In this document: piece after piece, positions 12,835 through 23,887 of the stretch
Layout of the letters: each line of letters opens with the position of its first letter
Numbering within the stretch: position 1 is the stretch's first letter
Assembly: GCA_965153355.1 (NCBI GenBank)
Contig: OZ231126.1
Span: 51,274,001 to 51,338,000, forward strand
Length of the DNA: 64,000 nucleotides
Direction: 5' to 3'
Source: Flaccisagitta enflata
Taxonomy: Eukaryota; Chaetognatha; Sagittoidea; Aphragmophora
The notes under the pieces: model-generated
Told to the model about the DNA's origin: nothing
What the model saw: the letters and a program-made list of their open reading frames with translations, nothing else
Databases searched by the model: none
Program-made: the position numbers and the translations under genes

Positions 12835-14297
12835 GATCAGACGTTCTTTTATGCCCCCATATTCATGGCAGTAGCCCGGTTCGCGATCAAATTGGTACTT
12901 TGTTGTATTAAAAAGCAATTTCAGGTCTTGTTGAGGATTTTCTATCTTCCCTGGAGTAGCGGTTTTGGTTTTACTATCATGGGTAATAAGTGGTTGTTGG
13001 GAAAATGTCCAATTTTGGTCACTTTGGCCTCAAATCTAGGCCACTTTGCCTTTGAAATCGAACCTAAAATCCATGAGATTATTAAACTAGAGCTCAGGAA
13101 CTAACCAATGGTGCAATCCGCATTTTCTTATCTTTTTTCGTTTAGATTTGAGAGAGTTTTAATGATGGGGCTTGAGAGGGTGTTTTTGCAGCATGAAATC
13201 TGGGGGTAGTTTGGACATTTTTCACGTTTTTCACTATACAGCAGCCTTGGATTGATGAATCTCTAAAAAATTGGTGACCAAATTTAAGAGTTTTTGATGC
13301 TCTAACTGATTCTGGAAAAAATTTTGATTGATATGAACCCCCAAAAAATTTATTTACTCTCAAAGCAGGTGAAAAAAGTCAAATTTTAATGTCATTTAGG
13401 CTATTTCTCTTTGAAAAATTAGGCCACTTCCAAACTGAAAACTGACCTAAAATTCTTAAGCAAATCAAACTACTGCTCAAGAGCTATTAAATGGTGCAAT
13501 CGGCATGTTTAGATGTTGCTGCATTTAGATTTTACAGAATTTTTAAGATACAAGGGTATGGTCAAATGATGATTTTTAATACCCCTGTATCTTTGAAGTT
13601 CTGTAAAAATTGAATGCAGCAACATCTGAACATGCCGATTGCACCACTGATTAGCTCTTGAGCAGCAGTTTGATTTGCTCATGAATTTTAAGTCAATTTT
13701 CAGTTTGGAAGTGGCCTAATTTTTCAAAAAGAAATAGCCTAAATGATGTTAAAATTTGACTTTTTTCACCTGCTTTGAGAGTAAATAAAATTTTTCTGAG
13801 GCCATATCGATCAAAAATTTTTCCAGAATCAGTTGGAGCATCAAAAACTCTTCAATTTGGTCACTAATTTTTTGAAGATTCGTTAATCCAAGGCATAGTG
13901 AAAAACGTGAAAAATGTCAAATTTTCCCCTAAATTTCATGATGCAAAAAATTGCTCACAAGCCCCATCTTTAAAACCCTCTAAAATCTAAACGAAAAAAG
14001 ATAAAAACATGCGGATTGCACCACTGGTTAGCTCTTGAGCTCTAGTTTATTAATCTCATGGATTTTAGGTTCGATTTCTAAAGGCAAAGTGGCCTAAATT
14101 TGAGGCCAAAGTGACCAAAATTGGACATTTTCCCAACAACCACTTATTACCCATGGCAGTAAAACCAAAACCGCTACTCCAGGGAAGATAAATTCTCTAA
14201 AAGACCTGAAATTGTTTTTTAATACCATAAAGTACCAATTTGATCACGAACCGAGCCACTGCTATGAATATGGGGGCATAACAGAACGTCTGGTGAG
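12835..14297. repeat. Inner palindrome, ~700-bp arms
   Basis: 12835-13555 is the reverse complement, at high similarity, of about 13575-14297. Paired landmarks include gggaaaatgtccaattttgg (about 13000) with ccaaaattggacattttccc (about 14115), and gtaccaatttgatcacgaac (14230) with its complement near 12885. The centre is near 13565. No coding frame. Confidence 0.85.
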
Positions 14298-15429
14298 GAT
14301 GGATATGGTCCTAGGGAACTTGCATGCAAAAATTGGTGCCCATAGCTCAAGTAGTTTGGTCATAATAGCTGCTCCAACTGAGATATGTCAAAAAGTAGCA
14401 TTTTTTTGACAGTTTTTTGAGAATTTTTCATACTTTCTATTATCCTAGTCCACTAAACTTTGAAACCAAGTAACCATAGTCCAGGGAAATAGATTTCTAT
14501 CATGGTTTCAATGGTCGTGGGTATATTTGAAAAATTTGTTCAATTTTTTTGAAAATTGCCAAAACATGATTTTCAATGTTTTTCTGTTGTTCTATAATAG
14601 CCTAAAAAGGGGTCCTAGCCTGATGGGTTTCTTTTGTCAGCTAGAAAATAGCTAAGGGGAGTCTGATGCAAAATTTCAAACAAAAAGAGTGATAAAAAAG
14701 TTTTATAGGCTTTAAAACCAATTTTTTGGATTTTTTGACCCTATTTTAGCATTTAGGGCCAAAAAATTGTCTCAATAGTTGTAAAGGTGGGGCTTCTTGG
14801 CAGGTAAGGATGGATTTGGTCCTAGGGAACTTGCATGAAAAAATTGGTGCCCATAGCTCAAGTAGTTTGGTCATAATAGCTGCTCAAACTGAGATATGTC
14901 AAAAAGTGGCATTTTTCCGTTATTTTTTTGACAGTTTTTTGAGGATTTTTCATACTTTTCATTATCCCAGTCCAATAGGACTTTGAAACCAAGTAATTAT
15001 AGTCCAGGGGAATAGATTTTTATGATAGTTTTAATGGTTTTGAGTATATTTCAAAAATATGTTCAATTTTTTAGAAAATTGCAAAATCATAATTTTTAGC
15101 TTTTTTCCATTGTGCTATGATAGCCAAATAAAGGGTTTCAGCCTAATGGGTTTTTTTATCTGCTAGTAAATGGCTTAGGGGAGTCTGATGCAAAATTTCT
15201 AACAAAAAGAGTGATAAAAAAAAGTTTTATCGGCTTAAAAACCAATTTTTTGTTTTTTTTGACCCTATTTTAGCATTTTTGGGCCAAATAATTGTCTCAA
15301 TAGTTGAAAAGGTGGGGTTTTTTTGTCAGGTAAGGATGGATTTGGTCCTAGGGAACTTGCATGAAAAGATTGGTGCCCATAGCTCAAGTAGTTTGGTCAT
15401 AACAGCTGCTCAAACTGAGATATGGCAAG

Positions 15430-16955
15430 TGTCACGCTTCGGCAGCAAGCAAGGGTGCCCGACTCTCCAACATCTTAAGAGTAACCAGGCTTGAGCTATG
15501 GCTTTGAACTATGAATCAATGGTTTGATGTCATCCCTAATAGTCAGGTGTACATTATCGAACTTATTTTTGAGACACTCATGACCCCTAGGGGGCCCTTA
15601 ATTAGGGTCAAATGGTTAAATTTGGCTTGTCTCCTGCTTGTCTCCACATGAAAAGTGCAAGCAGAAGCAATCAAAAAATGTCTAAATGGACCGTATCATG
15701 ACTCCTTATCATTTATTATTAACCACTTGAAACGTACAAAAAATTTGTTTGAGCTCCGTTGACAATAAGTTCCTTAAAAACGGTTTTCTAGCGTTCAGTA
15801 CACCCTCTTTATATTTGAGCAAAATTTCACTCAGATCACAGTATAATAATTATTATTTTTTAAAACTTAACTTTGCTTCATAGTTAAGCATATTATGTTT
15901 GTTTGTCTGAAAGACAACTACTTGAAGGGTATATTTCCCAACTTTCATGTTTCCAAGTGGCTCCAAAGCAGCTCAATTGCATTTTTTCTAGAGCGTATCA
16001 ATTTGCGCACACCCCCAGATTTGTTCCTAACGCATACCTAACGCTTAAGATTTGCCACTATGGCGTGAAAATGAAACAGTTTACACAAAATCTGATCACA
16101 CCACGTGAAAGAGCGTGAAATTTTGAATCTAAACTGAAAATTTCAAGTCTTAACTACCAGACGTTTGGTCACAATGAAATTTTACATTTTGTTGGTCCTG
16201 AAGTGTGAACAGAATTAATACGCTCATCGACGGCTCATCGTAGTTAATTCTTTGTTTCCACACAGCGCTCCTCACACAAATGCGCGATGCTTTTTTGTCT
16301 TAATTTGATAAAATTTCTTAAAATTAAAATTGGCATATCTCAGGAACTGTTCGAGCTAGCCCATTGAAATTTTGCATGGTTAGTACCTAGACCAAGAGGG
16401 TCTTTTGCTTAAATTCTGATGCGACCTACAGAATGTCAAGCAGTCCAACCAGACCAACCAGCCTACCAGATGAAAAAATGAAAAAATGGCATAACTTCTA
16501 AAGTAATTGTCCGATTTGGTTGAAATTTTTCATGAAGCTTCCTTTAAAGGTTCCTCGTCACTGACATAAAAAAGAGCTTGGGGAAAAAATATTTTCTTCC
16601 GACAGCCCACCCAGCCAGAAATGGTACTTATAGAGATTTTTTTAAAAAACTATAAAAATTCAAAAAAATTTCAGAAACATGATCTCACATGTTTGCTTGA
16701 ACCTTATCAATAAGAATTCAACTGTCATATTGATTTCTTAGTTGTATTTAGCTAAATTTTCTAGTAATAAAATTGCCAACAATATCTATTTAAGCCTAAT
16801 TTGCATGAAAAATGAGCTTACTTAAGAAAATCCAAGTATGGATTCATATGTAAGAATAGGTAAGCTACATGATGACGTATGGTTTTGTTCAATATTCAAA
16901 CATGTAAATTTGATGAATTTCATCCCGTCCATGTCGGGTTAGCATGACACAAGCC
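15430..16955. other. Unmatched interior of the giant palindrome, no gene seen
   Basis: AT-rich. Phrases such as catatctcaggaactgttcg and attgaaattttgcatgg look like old repeat relics. I cannot support a gene. Confidence 0.45.
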
Positions 16956-18413
16956 ATATATCAAAAAATGGCATTTTTTCCGTTATTTTTTTGACAGTTT
17001 TTTGAGGATTTTTCATACTTTCCAGTATTCCAGTCCAATAGGACTTTGAAACCAAATAATCATAGTCCAGGGGAATAGATTTCTATGATGATTTTGATGG
17101 TTTTGAGTATATTTTAAAAATTTGTTTAATTTTTTAGAAAATTGCAAAATCATGATTTTTAACTTTTTTCTAATGTGCTATAATAGCCAAATAAAGGGTC
17201 CCAGCCTAATGGGTTTTTTTTTGTCAGCTAGTAAATGGCTTAGGGGAGTCTGATGCAAAATTTCAGACAAAAGTAATGAATAATAAAGTTTTTATGGCTA
17301 AAAAAACAATTTTTTCCGTTTTTTAACCATATTTTTGCATTTTAGGGCCAAAAAACAGTCCTAGAAGTTTCAAAGGTGGGGTTTTTTTGTCAGGTAAGGA
17401 TGGATATGGTCTTTGGGAACTTGCATGCAAAATTTGGTGACCATAGCTCAAGTAGTTTTGTTATAATAGCTGCTCAAACTGAGATATCTCAAAAAGTAGC
17501 ATTTTTGGAGGGGTTTTTTTGACAGTTTTTTAAGGATTTTCCATACTTTCCAGTATCCCAGTCCATCAAAATTTTGCAACCAAGTTCATATAGCCCAGGG
17601 GTATAGATTCCCACAATGTATACTTTCATTAGGGGATTTTTGAAAAATTAGGCCTTTTTGAAAAAATCGGCAAATTTTTCAGTTTTGAATTTCTGAAATT
17701 TAGCCACTACGGCCAAACGAAAGCTGGTTTTTTGATAATTTTTTTTTCATAATATAGCTAAAGACAAAAGAAAATCATAAAAGAAAAAAATTTTGAAAAA
17801 TTTTGTGAAAAAAAGTTTTTACGGCTAAAAAACGAAAACAGCATTTTTTGAGAAAACATACCTAAACTTTAAACGGCCATAACTCCGCTTCTAGTGAACC
17901 GATTATGATAAAATTTGATATGCAAGTAAAAAAGATCTATAATTTGCTTCACCTAAATCTTTATCACTTTCCCTTGAACGGTTTGGGATTTACGTCCGTT
18001 TGAAATTTTTTTTTATTTTAAAATGCATTTTTTAGATAGATGCTCAAATTTTTTGGACGTGCACCTATCCTAGTCATCTTCAGCATGCTTTAAAGTACCC
18101 GTATGCAAATTTTCAAGCTTTGTGCCAGAAAAGCCGAGTTCTTTTTGTTTTTGACACTAACAACCTGGACTAGTGTACTTCCGCTTCACTGACACTTTTG
18201 ATGCACAAATGTATTTTCAACTTTTATCTTCCGATTCTCACGTTAAAAGCACGTTTAAAGCAGTTTCCTCAAAATTTATATAGTTTTACCGCGCATGAAC
18301 GCCACATGCCTGAACTCCCTTTACAAGGAACCCAAAATCAAGGTCATGGCCTCTACGGTCGAATTCAAAAAAGTGGTCCTCTGATTTTATGGCTCGGCCT
18401 CACAGGTCCTTTT

Positions 18414-18632
18414 TCAGTTGCGGACACGCAACTCTATAAGAGGCTTTGTCCGTCCATCCGTTGGTCCGTTGGTCCGTTGGTCCGTCAGTCTGTTGGTGAG
18501 CATGAGTCAAAAAGTGGAAAAACGAGCGTTTTGAAGCGGTGTCTGTGTTGGAAAGGGTGTAGGGTGTGGATGGGGGTTGGCCGCCCCTGCCCACCCGTTT
18601 GCAACGATATTGTGACCCCGCGTCACTTGTTC
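18414..18632 (-). mobile_element. Dispersed hairpin-tipped element, class F2
   Basis: Hairpin agttgcggacacgcaact, then ctataagaggctttgtccgt, a (CCGTTGGT) tract, core, cccctgcccacccgtttgca and the end tgtgaccccgcgtcacttgt. It lies head-to-head with 20015-20226, whose outer end carries the complement gtgacgcggggtcac; the pair flanks 18.6-20.0 kb. Confidence 0.75.
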
Positions 18633-20014
18633 CCACTCGGCTGATTCATTGACTGGTGGCCATCTTCTTCCAGCTTAAGCTTTTAGAATCGTCTTCGCTT
18701 CTTTTACAAGTGGAATTGTTCGGCCTCTCCGATCTCTCCGACCATGGGGCCCCCACAGTGGCACATAGGGCCCCACGTAGGCCTCCAGAGGCCTATACCC
18801 AATGTCGTCTGTTGCATATTGCTCGCGCAATCGTTCTCTTTAGCCTCTTCTCTCCTTATTTCTGATCCAGAAAGGACTGATTCTTTGGGAAAAAAGCTGA
18901 CTTCTTAGCCCTTTCTATTATTTTCTGAATGATTAGCAAACAAACGATAAAAAAGGAAAAAAAAAGAATATCTATATACATGTATCTTCTTGAAACTGAT
19001 CAAACTGCATTACGTCAATTTGTGTCAACCAATATGCAAAACATGATCTGCTCAATGTGCGACTGAATTATGTAAAAAATTGTTGTAAGTAGGTTGTAGG
19101 GATGGTGACCCCATCCAAATCGTCCTTTTGGTCCTTCCAATAAATCCCATTTCTCTCTTCTTTTCGTTTCCACTCTTATCCTCCTTTTCTACTTTATTCT
19201 TTTTGTTCCCTTTTCGTTCGATTTTCGGGTTTCGTTGTATGTTAGACTGAATCACGTAACTGCAGATCCGTCCGTCCGTCCATCTCACTTTTGGTAATTT
19301 TTTGTTTTCTGAAAGGAAAAGGAACATCGCCTCGTTAATCGTCCTTCTCTTGTAAGCAGTAAGCAATTTGTCCAACCTCCCTTCTATCCATCCATCTATC
19401 CGTCGGTCCGTCCTTCGGTCCGTCCGTCGGTCCGTCCATCGGTCCGTCCGTTACGCCGTTACCGCGTTTCTCAGCTGTTTTTGGCCACGGTGAGGTCCTA
19501 CACTGAAACAAATGATCAACCAACATGTTTTGAGAGTGCTTTCACCCGTCTGTTTGTCCATCTGTCTGTCCATTCATATGTCATATGATCAATACACGCT
19601 GAGACACAGCCCGGACGCATCGTTGCCCGGTCGGGCTTGTTTCTCTCTAATTTCCCTTTCTTTTCTTCTCCTGTTTTCCTTGATTTCTTTTCTGCCTCTC
19701 TAATCAGTCTTGGATTCACTACTTCAGTTCATGTTTTGGTCCGTTCGTCGCGTCGTATGTTGATAAGGGGAGGTGAATGTTGAGAATTTTAGATAGGCAA
19801 TTCTCCTTGATAGATGGTTACTCTAGGCCAATGTGCATATGTGATGGTGATAAGGGGTGGTGAGTGTTGAGATAGGCAATTCTCCTTGATAAGTGATCAT
19901 TCTGGGCCAGTATGTGTCGTTCTGTCGGTCTGTCGGTCCATTAGTCCGAGAGAGAGAGAGAGATCACAAAGTTACGGACAGAACCACGAAGGTGAACATT
20001 CAGAATGGAGGAAG
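18633..20014. other. Interval between an inverted F2 pair, no gene seen
   Basis: Contains (CCGT/CGGT) tracts at 19265-19290 and 19390-19450 and a partial F4-type end at about 19575-19650 (ggacgcatcgttgcccggtcgggcttgtttc). Repeated gataaggggaggtgaatgtt-type phrases occur at 19760-19890. The open frames here have low-complexity content and no splice context. Confidence 0.5.
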
Positions 20015-20226
20015 AACAAGTGACGCGGGGTCACAATATCGTTGCGGACGGGTGGGCAGGGGCATTCAAACCCTATCCACACCTCAACCCCCATCCCACA
20101 CACACAAACATACTCAAAAAGTATCTAAAATACTTGTTTTTCCACTTTTCAACTTGATGACCCCGGACCGACGGACCGACGGACCAACGGACAAACCCTC
20201 TTATAGAGTTGCGTGTCCGCAATTAA
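20015..20226 (+). mobile_element. Dispersed hairpin-tipped element, class F2
   Basis: gtgacgcggggtcacaatat, then tgcggacgggtgggcagggg, core, a gaccgacggaccgacgg tract, and the terminal hairpin agttgcgtgtccgcaatt followed by an A-rich flank. Confidence 0.75.
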
Positions 20227-20227
20227 G

Positions 20228-20918
20228 AAGAAAGAGCATGAGGGACGAAAGAGAACGAGAAAAAGAGAATGAATTGGAGAAAGGAAGAGAACGAGAGAAA
20301 AACAGAGAACGAGAGAAAGAAGGAGAACGAGAGAAAGAAAGAGAACGAGAGAAAGAAAGAGAACAAGAGAAAGAAAGAGAACGAGAGAGAGAAAGAGAAT
20401 GAGAAAAAAGCAGAGAATGAGAGAAAGAAGGAGAAAGAAAGAAAGAGAACGAGAGAAAGGGAGAGAATTAGAGAAAGAAAGAGAAGAGAGAAAACAGAGA
20501 ACGAGAAAAAAGGAGAACGAGAGAAAAGAAGAGAAAAGAGAGAAAAGAAAGAGAATGAGAGAAAGAAAGAGATCGAGAGAAAGAGAAAGAGAAGAGAGAG
20601 AAGAAGAAGGAAGAGAAGAGAAGAGACAAGAAAGAGAAGAGAAGAGAACAGAAAGAGAGAGAGAGAAAGAAAGAGGGAGAGAGAAAGAAGAGAGAAGAGG
20701 AAAGAGAGAAAGAAAGAGAACGAGAGAAAGAAAGAGAACGAGAGAAAGAAGGAGAACGAGAGAAAGAAAGAGAACGAGAGAAAGAAAGAGAACGAGAGAA
20801 AGAAAGAGAACGAGAGAAAGAAGGAGAACGAGAGAAAGAAAGAGAACGAAAGAAAGAAAGAGAACGAGAGAAAGAAAGAAAACGAGAGAGAAAAAAAATG
20901 AGAACGAGAAAGAAAAGT
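20228..20918. repeat. 690-bp homopurine tract (GAGAAAGAAAGAGAAC-type)
   Basis: Almost pure A/G on the plus strand, built of variable gagaacgagagaaagaaa units that are most regular at 20700-20880. It opens long Glu/Arg/Lys frames in all three plus frames, which is expected of such a repeat and is no evidence of coding. It directly abuts the A-rich end of the F2 element. Confidence 0.9.
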
Positions 20919-21002
20919 TTTATTTCCCTCTTCGGCCTCTGGTTCTTTTGAAAAGCCCCTTTTTACGTTAAAAAGGAGGCCTTAGGCTAAATCGTTCTTT
21001 TG

Positions 21003-21125
21003 TTAAACGCCATTCCACTTTTTGATGGGAATTTGTGTGACCTCGTGGTCGCCAATGCCGGCATCACTGTAGTCGTCGACTTCATCGTTATCCACTGTCG
21101 TCGTTTTCGTCTTAGCTTGATTGTT
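21003..21125 (-). CDS. Candidate 3'-terminal coding exon of an unidentified gene (partial)
   Basis: On the minus strand a frame opens after an acceptor-like AG at 21126-21127 and runs 40 codons to a TAA at 21003-21005. The peptide contains TTTVDNDEVDDYSDAG and ends EVTQIPIKKWNGV. Codons favour C/G at third positions (gtc gac gac tac, gcc ggc att ggc gac cac gag gtc), matching the confirmed genes and unlike the AT-rich surroundings. It is short, acidic then basic, as in a cytoplasmic tail or C-terminus. I do not recognise the protein, and no upstream exon was found in the repeat-filled DNA to the right. The exon start is a guess; a second AG at about 21111-21112 is also possible. It could be a pseudogene fragment. 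Confidence 0.45.
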   Translation of the reverse strand, partial: NNQAKTKTTTVDNDEVDDYSDAGIGDHEVTQIPIKKWNGV

Positions 21126-21215
21126 CTCCCCAATTTAAAAAAAGGTTTTTGGTTTCAATTTAGTTTGAGTTTTTTAAAGTTTCATTCTTTAAAAAAATTC
21201 TTTATTATATCTTTT

Positions 21216-21275
21216 TAGTCGCGTGCACGCGACTCTATGACCCACTCTGTCCGTCTGTCGGTCGGTCGGTCGGTG
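21216..21275 (-). mobile_element. Partial class F1 element
   Basis: Hairpin agtcgcgtgcacgcgact followed by ctatgacccactctgtccgt and (CGGT)n; the rest is missing or replaced by the adjacent minisatellite. Confidence 0.65.
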
Positions 21276-21295
21276 ATCGTTAGCTTTTTTTTGTT

Positions 21296-22318
21296 GTATT
21301 GCGTTATTTTAAGTCATTTTAGGTCATTTAAAGTTATTTATAGTCATTTTAAGTCATTCTAAGTCATTCTGAGTCATTTTAAGTCATTCTAAGTCATTTT
21401 TTTACTTTTGAAGTTTTTGTTGTTTTATGTCTTTTCAAGTCATTTTAGGTCATTTCCAGTCATTCAAAGTCATCATAAGTCATTCTATGTCATTCTAAGT
21501 CATTCTAAGTCAATCTAAGTCATTTTTTGACTCTTGAAGTTTTTGTCATTTTACACCATTTTAAGTTATTTCAAGTCATCTCAATTCATTTTAAGTCTGG
21601 TTTAAGTCTTGTTAAAGTCTGGTTTAAGTCTGGTTTTAAGTCTGGTTTTAAGTCTGGTTTAAGTCTGGTTTAAAGTCTGGTCTTAAGTCTGGCTTAAGTC
21701 TGGCTTAATTCTGGCTTAAGTCTTGTTCAAGTCTGGTTCAACTTTAAGTCGGGTATATGTCTGGTTGATGTCTGGTTGCTGTCTGGTTTATGTCTGGTTT
21801 AAATAAAGTTTGAGTCTGGTTTGAGTCTGGTTTGAGTCTGGCTTGAGTCGGGTTTGGGTCTGGTAAGTCATCCTTAGTAATTCTAAGTCATTTTTAGTTG
21901 GATTTAAGTCTTGTTAAAGTCTGGTTTAAGTCTGGTTTAAGTCTGGTTTATGTCTGGTTTTAAGTCTGGTTTTAAGTCTGGCTTAAGTCTGGCTTAAGTT
22001 TGGCTAAAGTCTGGCTTAAGTCTGGTTTAAGTCTGGTTTAAGTCTGGTTTGAGTCTGGTATATGTCTGGTATATGTCTGGTTTATGTCTGGTTTATGTCT
22101 GGTTTGTGTCTGGTTTATGTCTGGTTTACGTCTGGTTTATATCTGGTTTAGGTCTAGTTTAGTTCTGGTTTAGGTCTGGTTTAATTCTGGTTTAATTCTG
22201 GTCTAAATCTGGTTTAAATCTGGTTTGAGTCTGGTTTGAGTCTGGTTTGAGTCTGGTTTGAGTCTGGTTTGAGTCTGGTTTGAGTCTGGTTTGAGTCTGG
22301 TTTGGGTCTGGTTTATGC
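21296..22318. repeat. Two abutting 10-11-bp minisatellites
   Basis: About 21296-21600 is an irregular array of aagtcattct/aagtcatttt. From about 21600 to 22318 it becomes gtctggtttaa/gtctggtttga, an 11-bp unit in over 50 copies, interrupted near 21865-21900 by the first type. One unit can be derived from the other through the shared aagtc core. The last eight units (gtctggtttga) are almost identical, suggesting recent expansion there. Confidence 0.9.
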
Positions 22319-22989
22319 ATCACAGATTTATTGGGTCGGAAATTTCAAAAATCTTTTTTTTGTTTTATGTTGAATGGAAAAGTATTCTGAGCATAATCAA
22401 TGCTACTAAAAATTTTTTAGGTTACTAAATCAAGAGGCAGCGCTGAAAATCAGTTTAACGCCCGATAAGACATTGTTACCACAACTTTTTCCATCTATCT
22501 TAGTTCGTATGATCATGGGCCATTATATCTAGCAAGTTGACCATGATTGTAGGGGAATTGATTCCATGAGCGCAAATTGTTGAAAAAATCGCTTCAGTCA
22601 AAGTCACTCTTTACCCCTCGGAGTTCACGGGAAAGATACCTTGGCAAAATCCATAACAACATTGTAGTTATTTCCTTGATATGTTGCCGCAAAATTGAAG
22701 CCCGACGAATTTGCTTTTTGCTAGTTCCTTTTAGATTTTTTCGGGACAAAGATAAATTCCTGAGCATTTCGCAACTGATTTTGGTTTCACTGTATGCTAC
22801 TTCAGAAACAGACTCTTGTATGAGATATGGTCTGTTTTAAATCTGATTTTTGATAAAAAGATACAATAAGGAGTCAGGTCAGTTCAGTTATTTTCGTCCT
22901 GCACGCGACTTTAAGGTGTTGGCCTTGTTTTAATTCGTGTTTATTCGGTTGATGATGGTGATGCTATCTCTGTTCGGTTGCGACGGCTC
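22319..22989. other. No gene supported
   Basis: A minus-strand frame of about 80 codons is open at 22594-22836. It has AT-rich third positions and no recognised motif, so it may be a transposon relic or chance. Nothing else seen. Confidence 0.35.
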
Positions 22990-23190
22990 TAATTAGTCAT
23001 GGCGTGCATGCGATGATATAATTATAACCCGCTATGTCGCTCGGTCCGTCCGTCCGTCTGTAACACACTCTACTTGAATTTCGGATAATACGAGCAGTCT
23101 TTGGCATCGAAACCCCAGCCGAATGACCAAGAATGTCTAAGAGGGCTTCCTCACAACTGCCCCTGCCCACATGAGTAGGGATTGCGAGGT
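22990..23190 (-). mobile_element. Diverged hairpin-tipped element
   Basis: A gcgtgcatgc tip, cgctatgtcgctcggtccgt, (CCGT)n, and gcccctgcccacatgagtag near the far end. Same layout as F1/F2 but decayed. Confidence 0.5.
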
Positions 23191-23351
23191 CATATCTTTC
23201 AGACACCTGTCTTACTTTTCAAACTGCCTTCATTCATTATGATAATGAGATTTGCCACATAACTAGTTCCTGATAGGAATAGGCCTGTCCGATCCTATAC
23301 TAATGAGGTATGCAGTCAAGCTAATAGTTTTTTCAGGTAAGCATTTCTTTT

Positions 23352-23476
23352 GTTAATTGTAAAGGATAGTTGTGAGCAATCCGGAGTAAACACCATTGAA
23401 AGCTTGCAAGGCTTTCATCCTTTGTAAGTTGGTGAATTCTGGCCTTCTTTTCTAAGGGCAATGTTGTTTCAACTTA
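23352..23476 (+). repeat. 125-bp block repeated in inverse 25 kb away
   Basis: Near-identical to the reverse complement of 48719-48838, including tgtgagcaatccggagtaaa and caatgttgtttcaac. Probably a transposable-element fragment. Confidence 0.8.
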
Positions 23477-23553
23477 GATAGTTTTCTGAAACCTATGACC
23501 TCGCAACCCCCACCTTGCTGCCCACCCGCCTGCGATCATAGCCGTTGGACATT

Positions 23554-23708
23554 TTTAGTTGCGGACTAGCGACTCTATAAGAGGCCTTGTCCGTCCGTCG
23601 GTCCGTCGGTCCGTAGAGGTCATTGAGTTGAGAAAGTGCGAATACGCGCATTTCCGCCCCTGCCCACCCGTCCGCGACTGGTATTGGCCGTGTATCCGGC
23701 CTTGTTGT
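23554..23708 (-). mobile_element. Dispersed hairpin-tipped element, class F2
   Basis: agttgcggactagcgact tip, ctataagaggccttgtccgt, (CGGT/CCGT) tract, cgcgcatttccgcccctgcc, and the end gccgtgtatccggccttgtt. Confidence 0.8.
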
Positions 23709-23887
23709 TTTGTTTTTCTGTCCGTGTGTAAGCGTATGAACTTGGAAAGTTGGAAGTGTGTTGACGTGTGTGTGTATTTCTCATTTAGAGTTGTTTGGTT
23801 GCTTCCAGTCGGGAATTGAGGATCTGCGCGCATGAAGCGCATACGATATTTCGATTTTAGCCAAGAATGAGGGTCCGAAGCTACTAT

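Larger units (their letters stand above)
7190..18176. repeat. Giant palindrome built of ~525-bp units, ~11 kb
   Basis: The block 7190-8940 (forward) reappears as reverse complement at 16960-18176, and related units recur reversed at about 14270-15430. The landmark gatatctcagtttgagcagc lies at about 7869 and 8400 (a variant at 8918); its complement lies near 14380, 14900, 15415 and 17485, giving a unit of roughly 520-530 bp. The outermost arms share a ctcggcttttccagcac-like block and the string tttgcatacgggtattttaaagc. 8940-12640 on the left and 15430-16950 on the right are mostly unmatched and contain later insertions. No coding frame. Likely a compound foldback element or inverted satellite block. 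Confidence 0.8.

Noticed and set aside
20269-20971. Open frames of 190-210 codons rich in Glu, Arg, Lys
   Set aside because: They lie wholly inside a homopurine repeat and are open in several frames at once; no splice or codon-use support.
22594-22836. 80-codon minus frame without low complexity
   Set aside because: AT-rich third positions, no splice context, no recognised motif; recorded only as a possible transposon relic.
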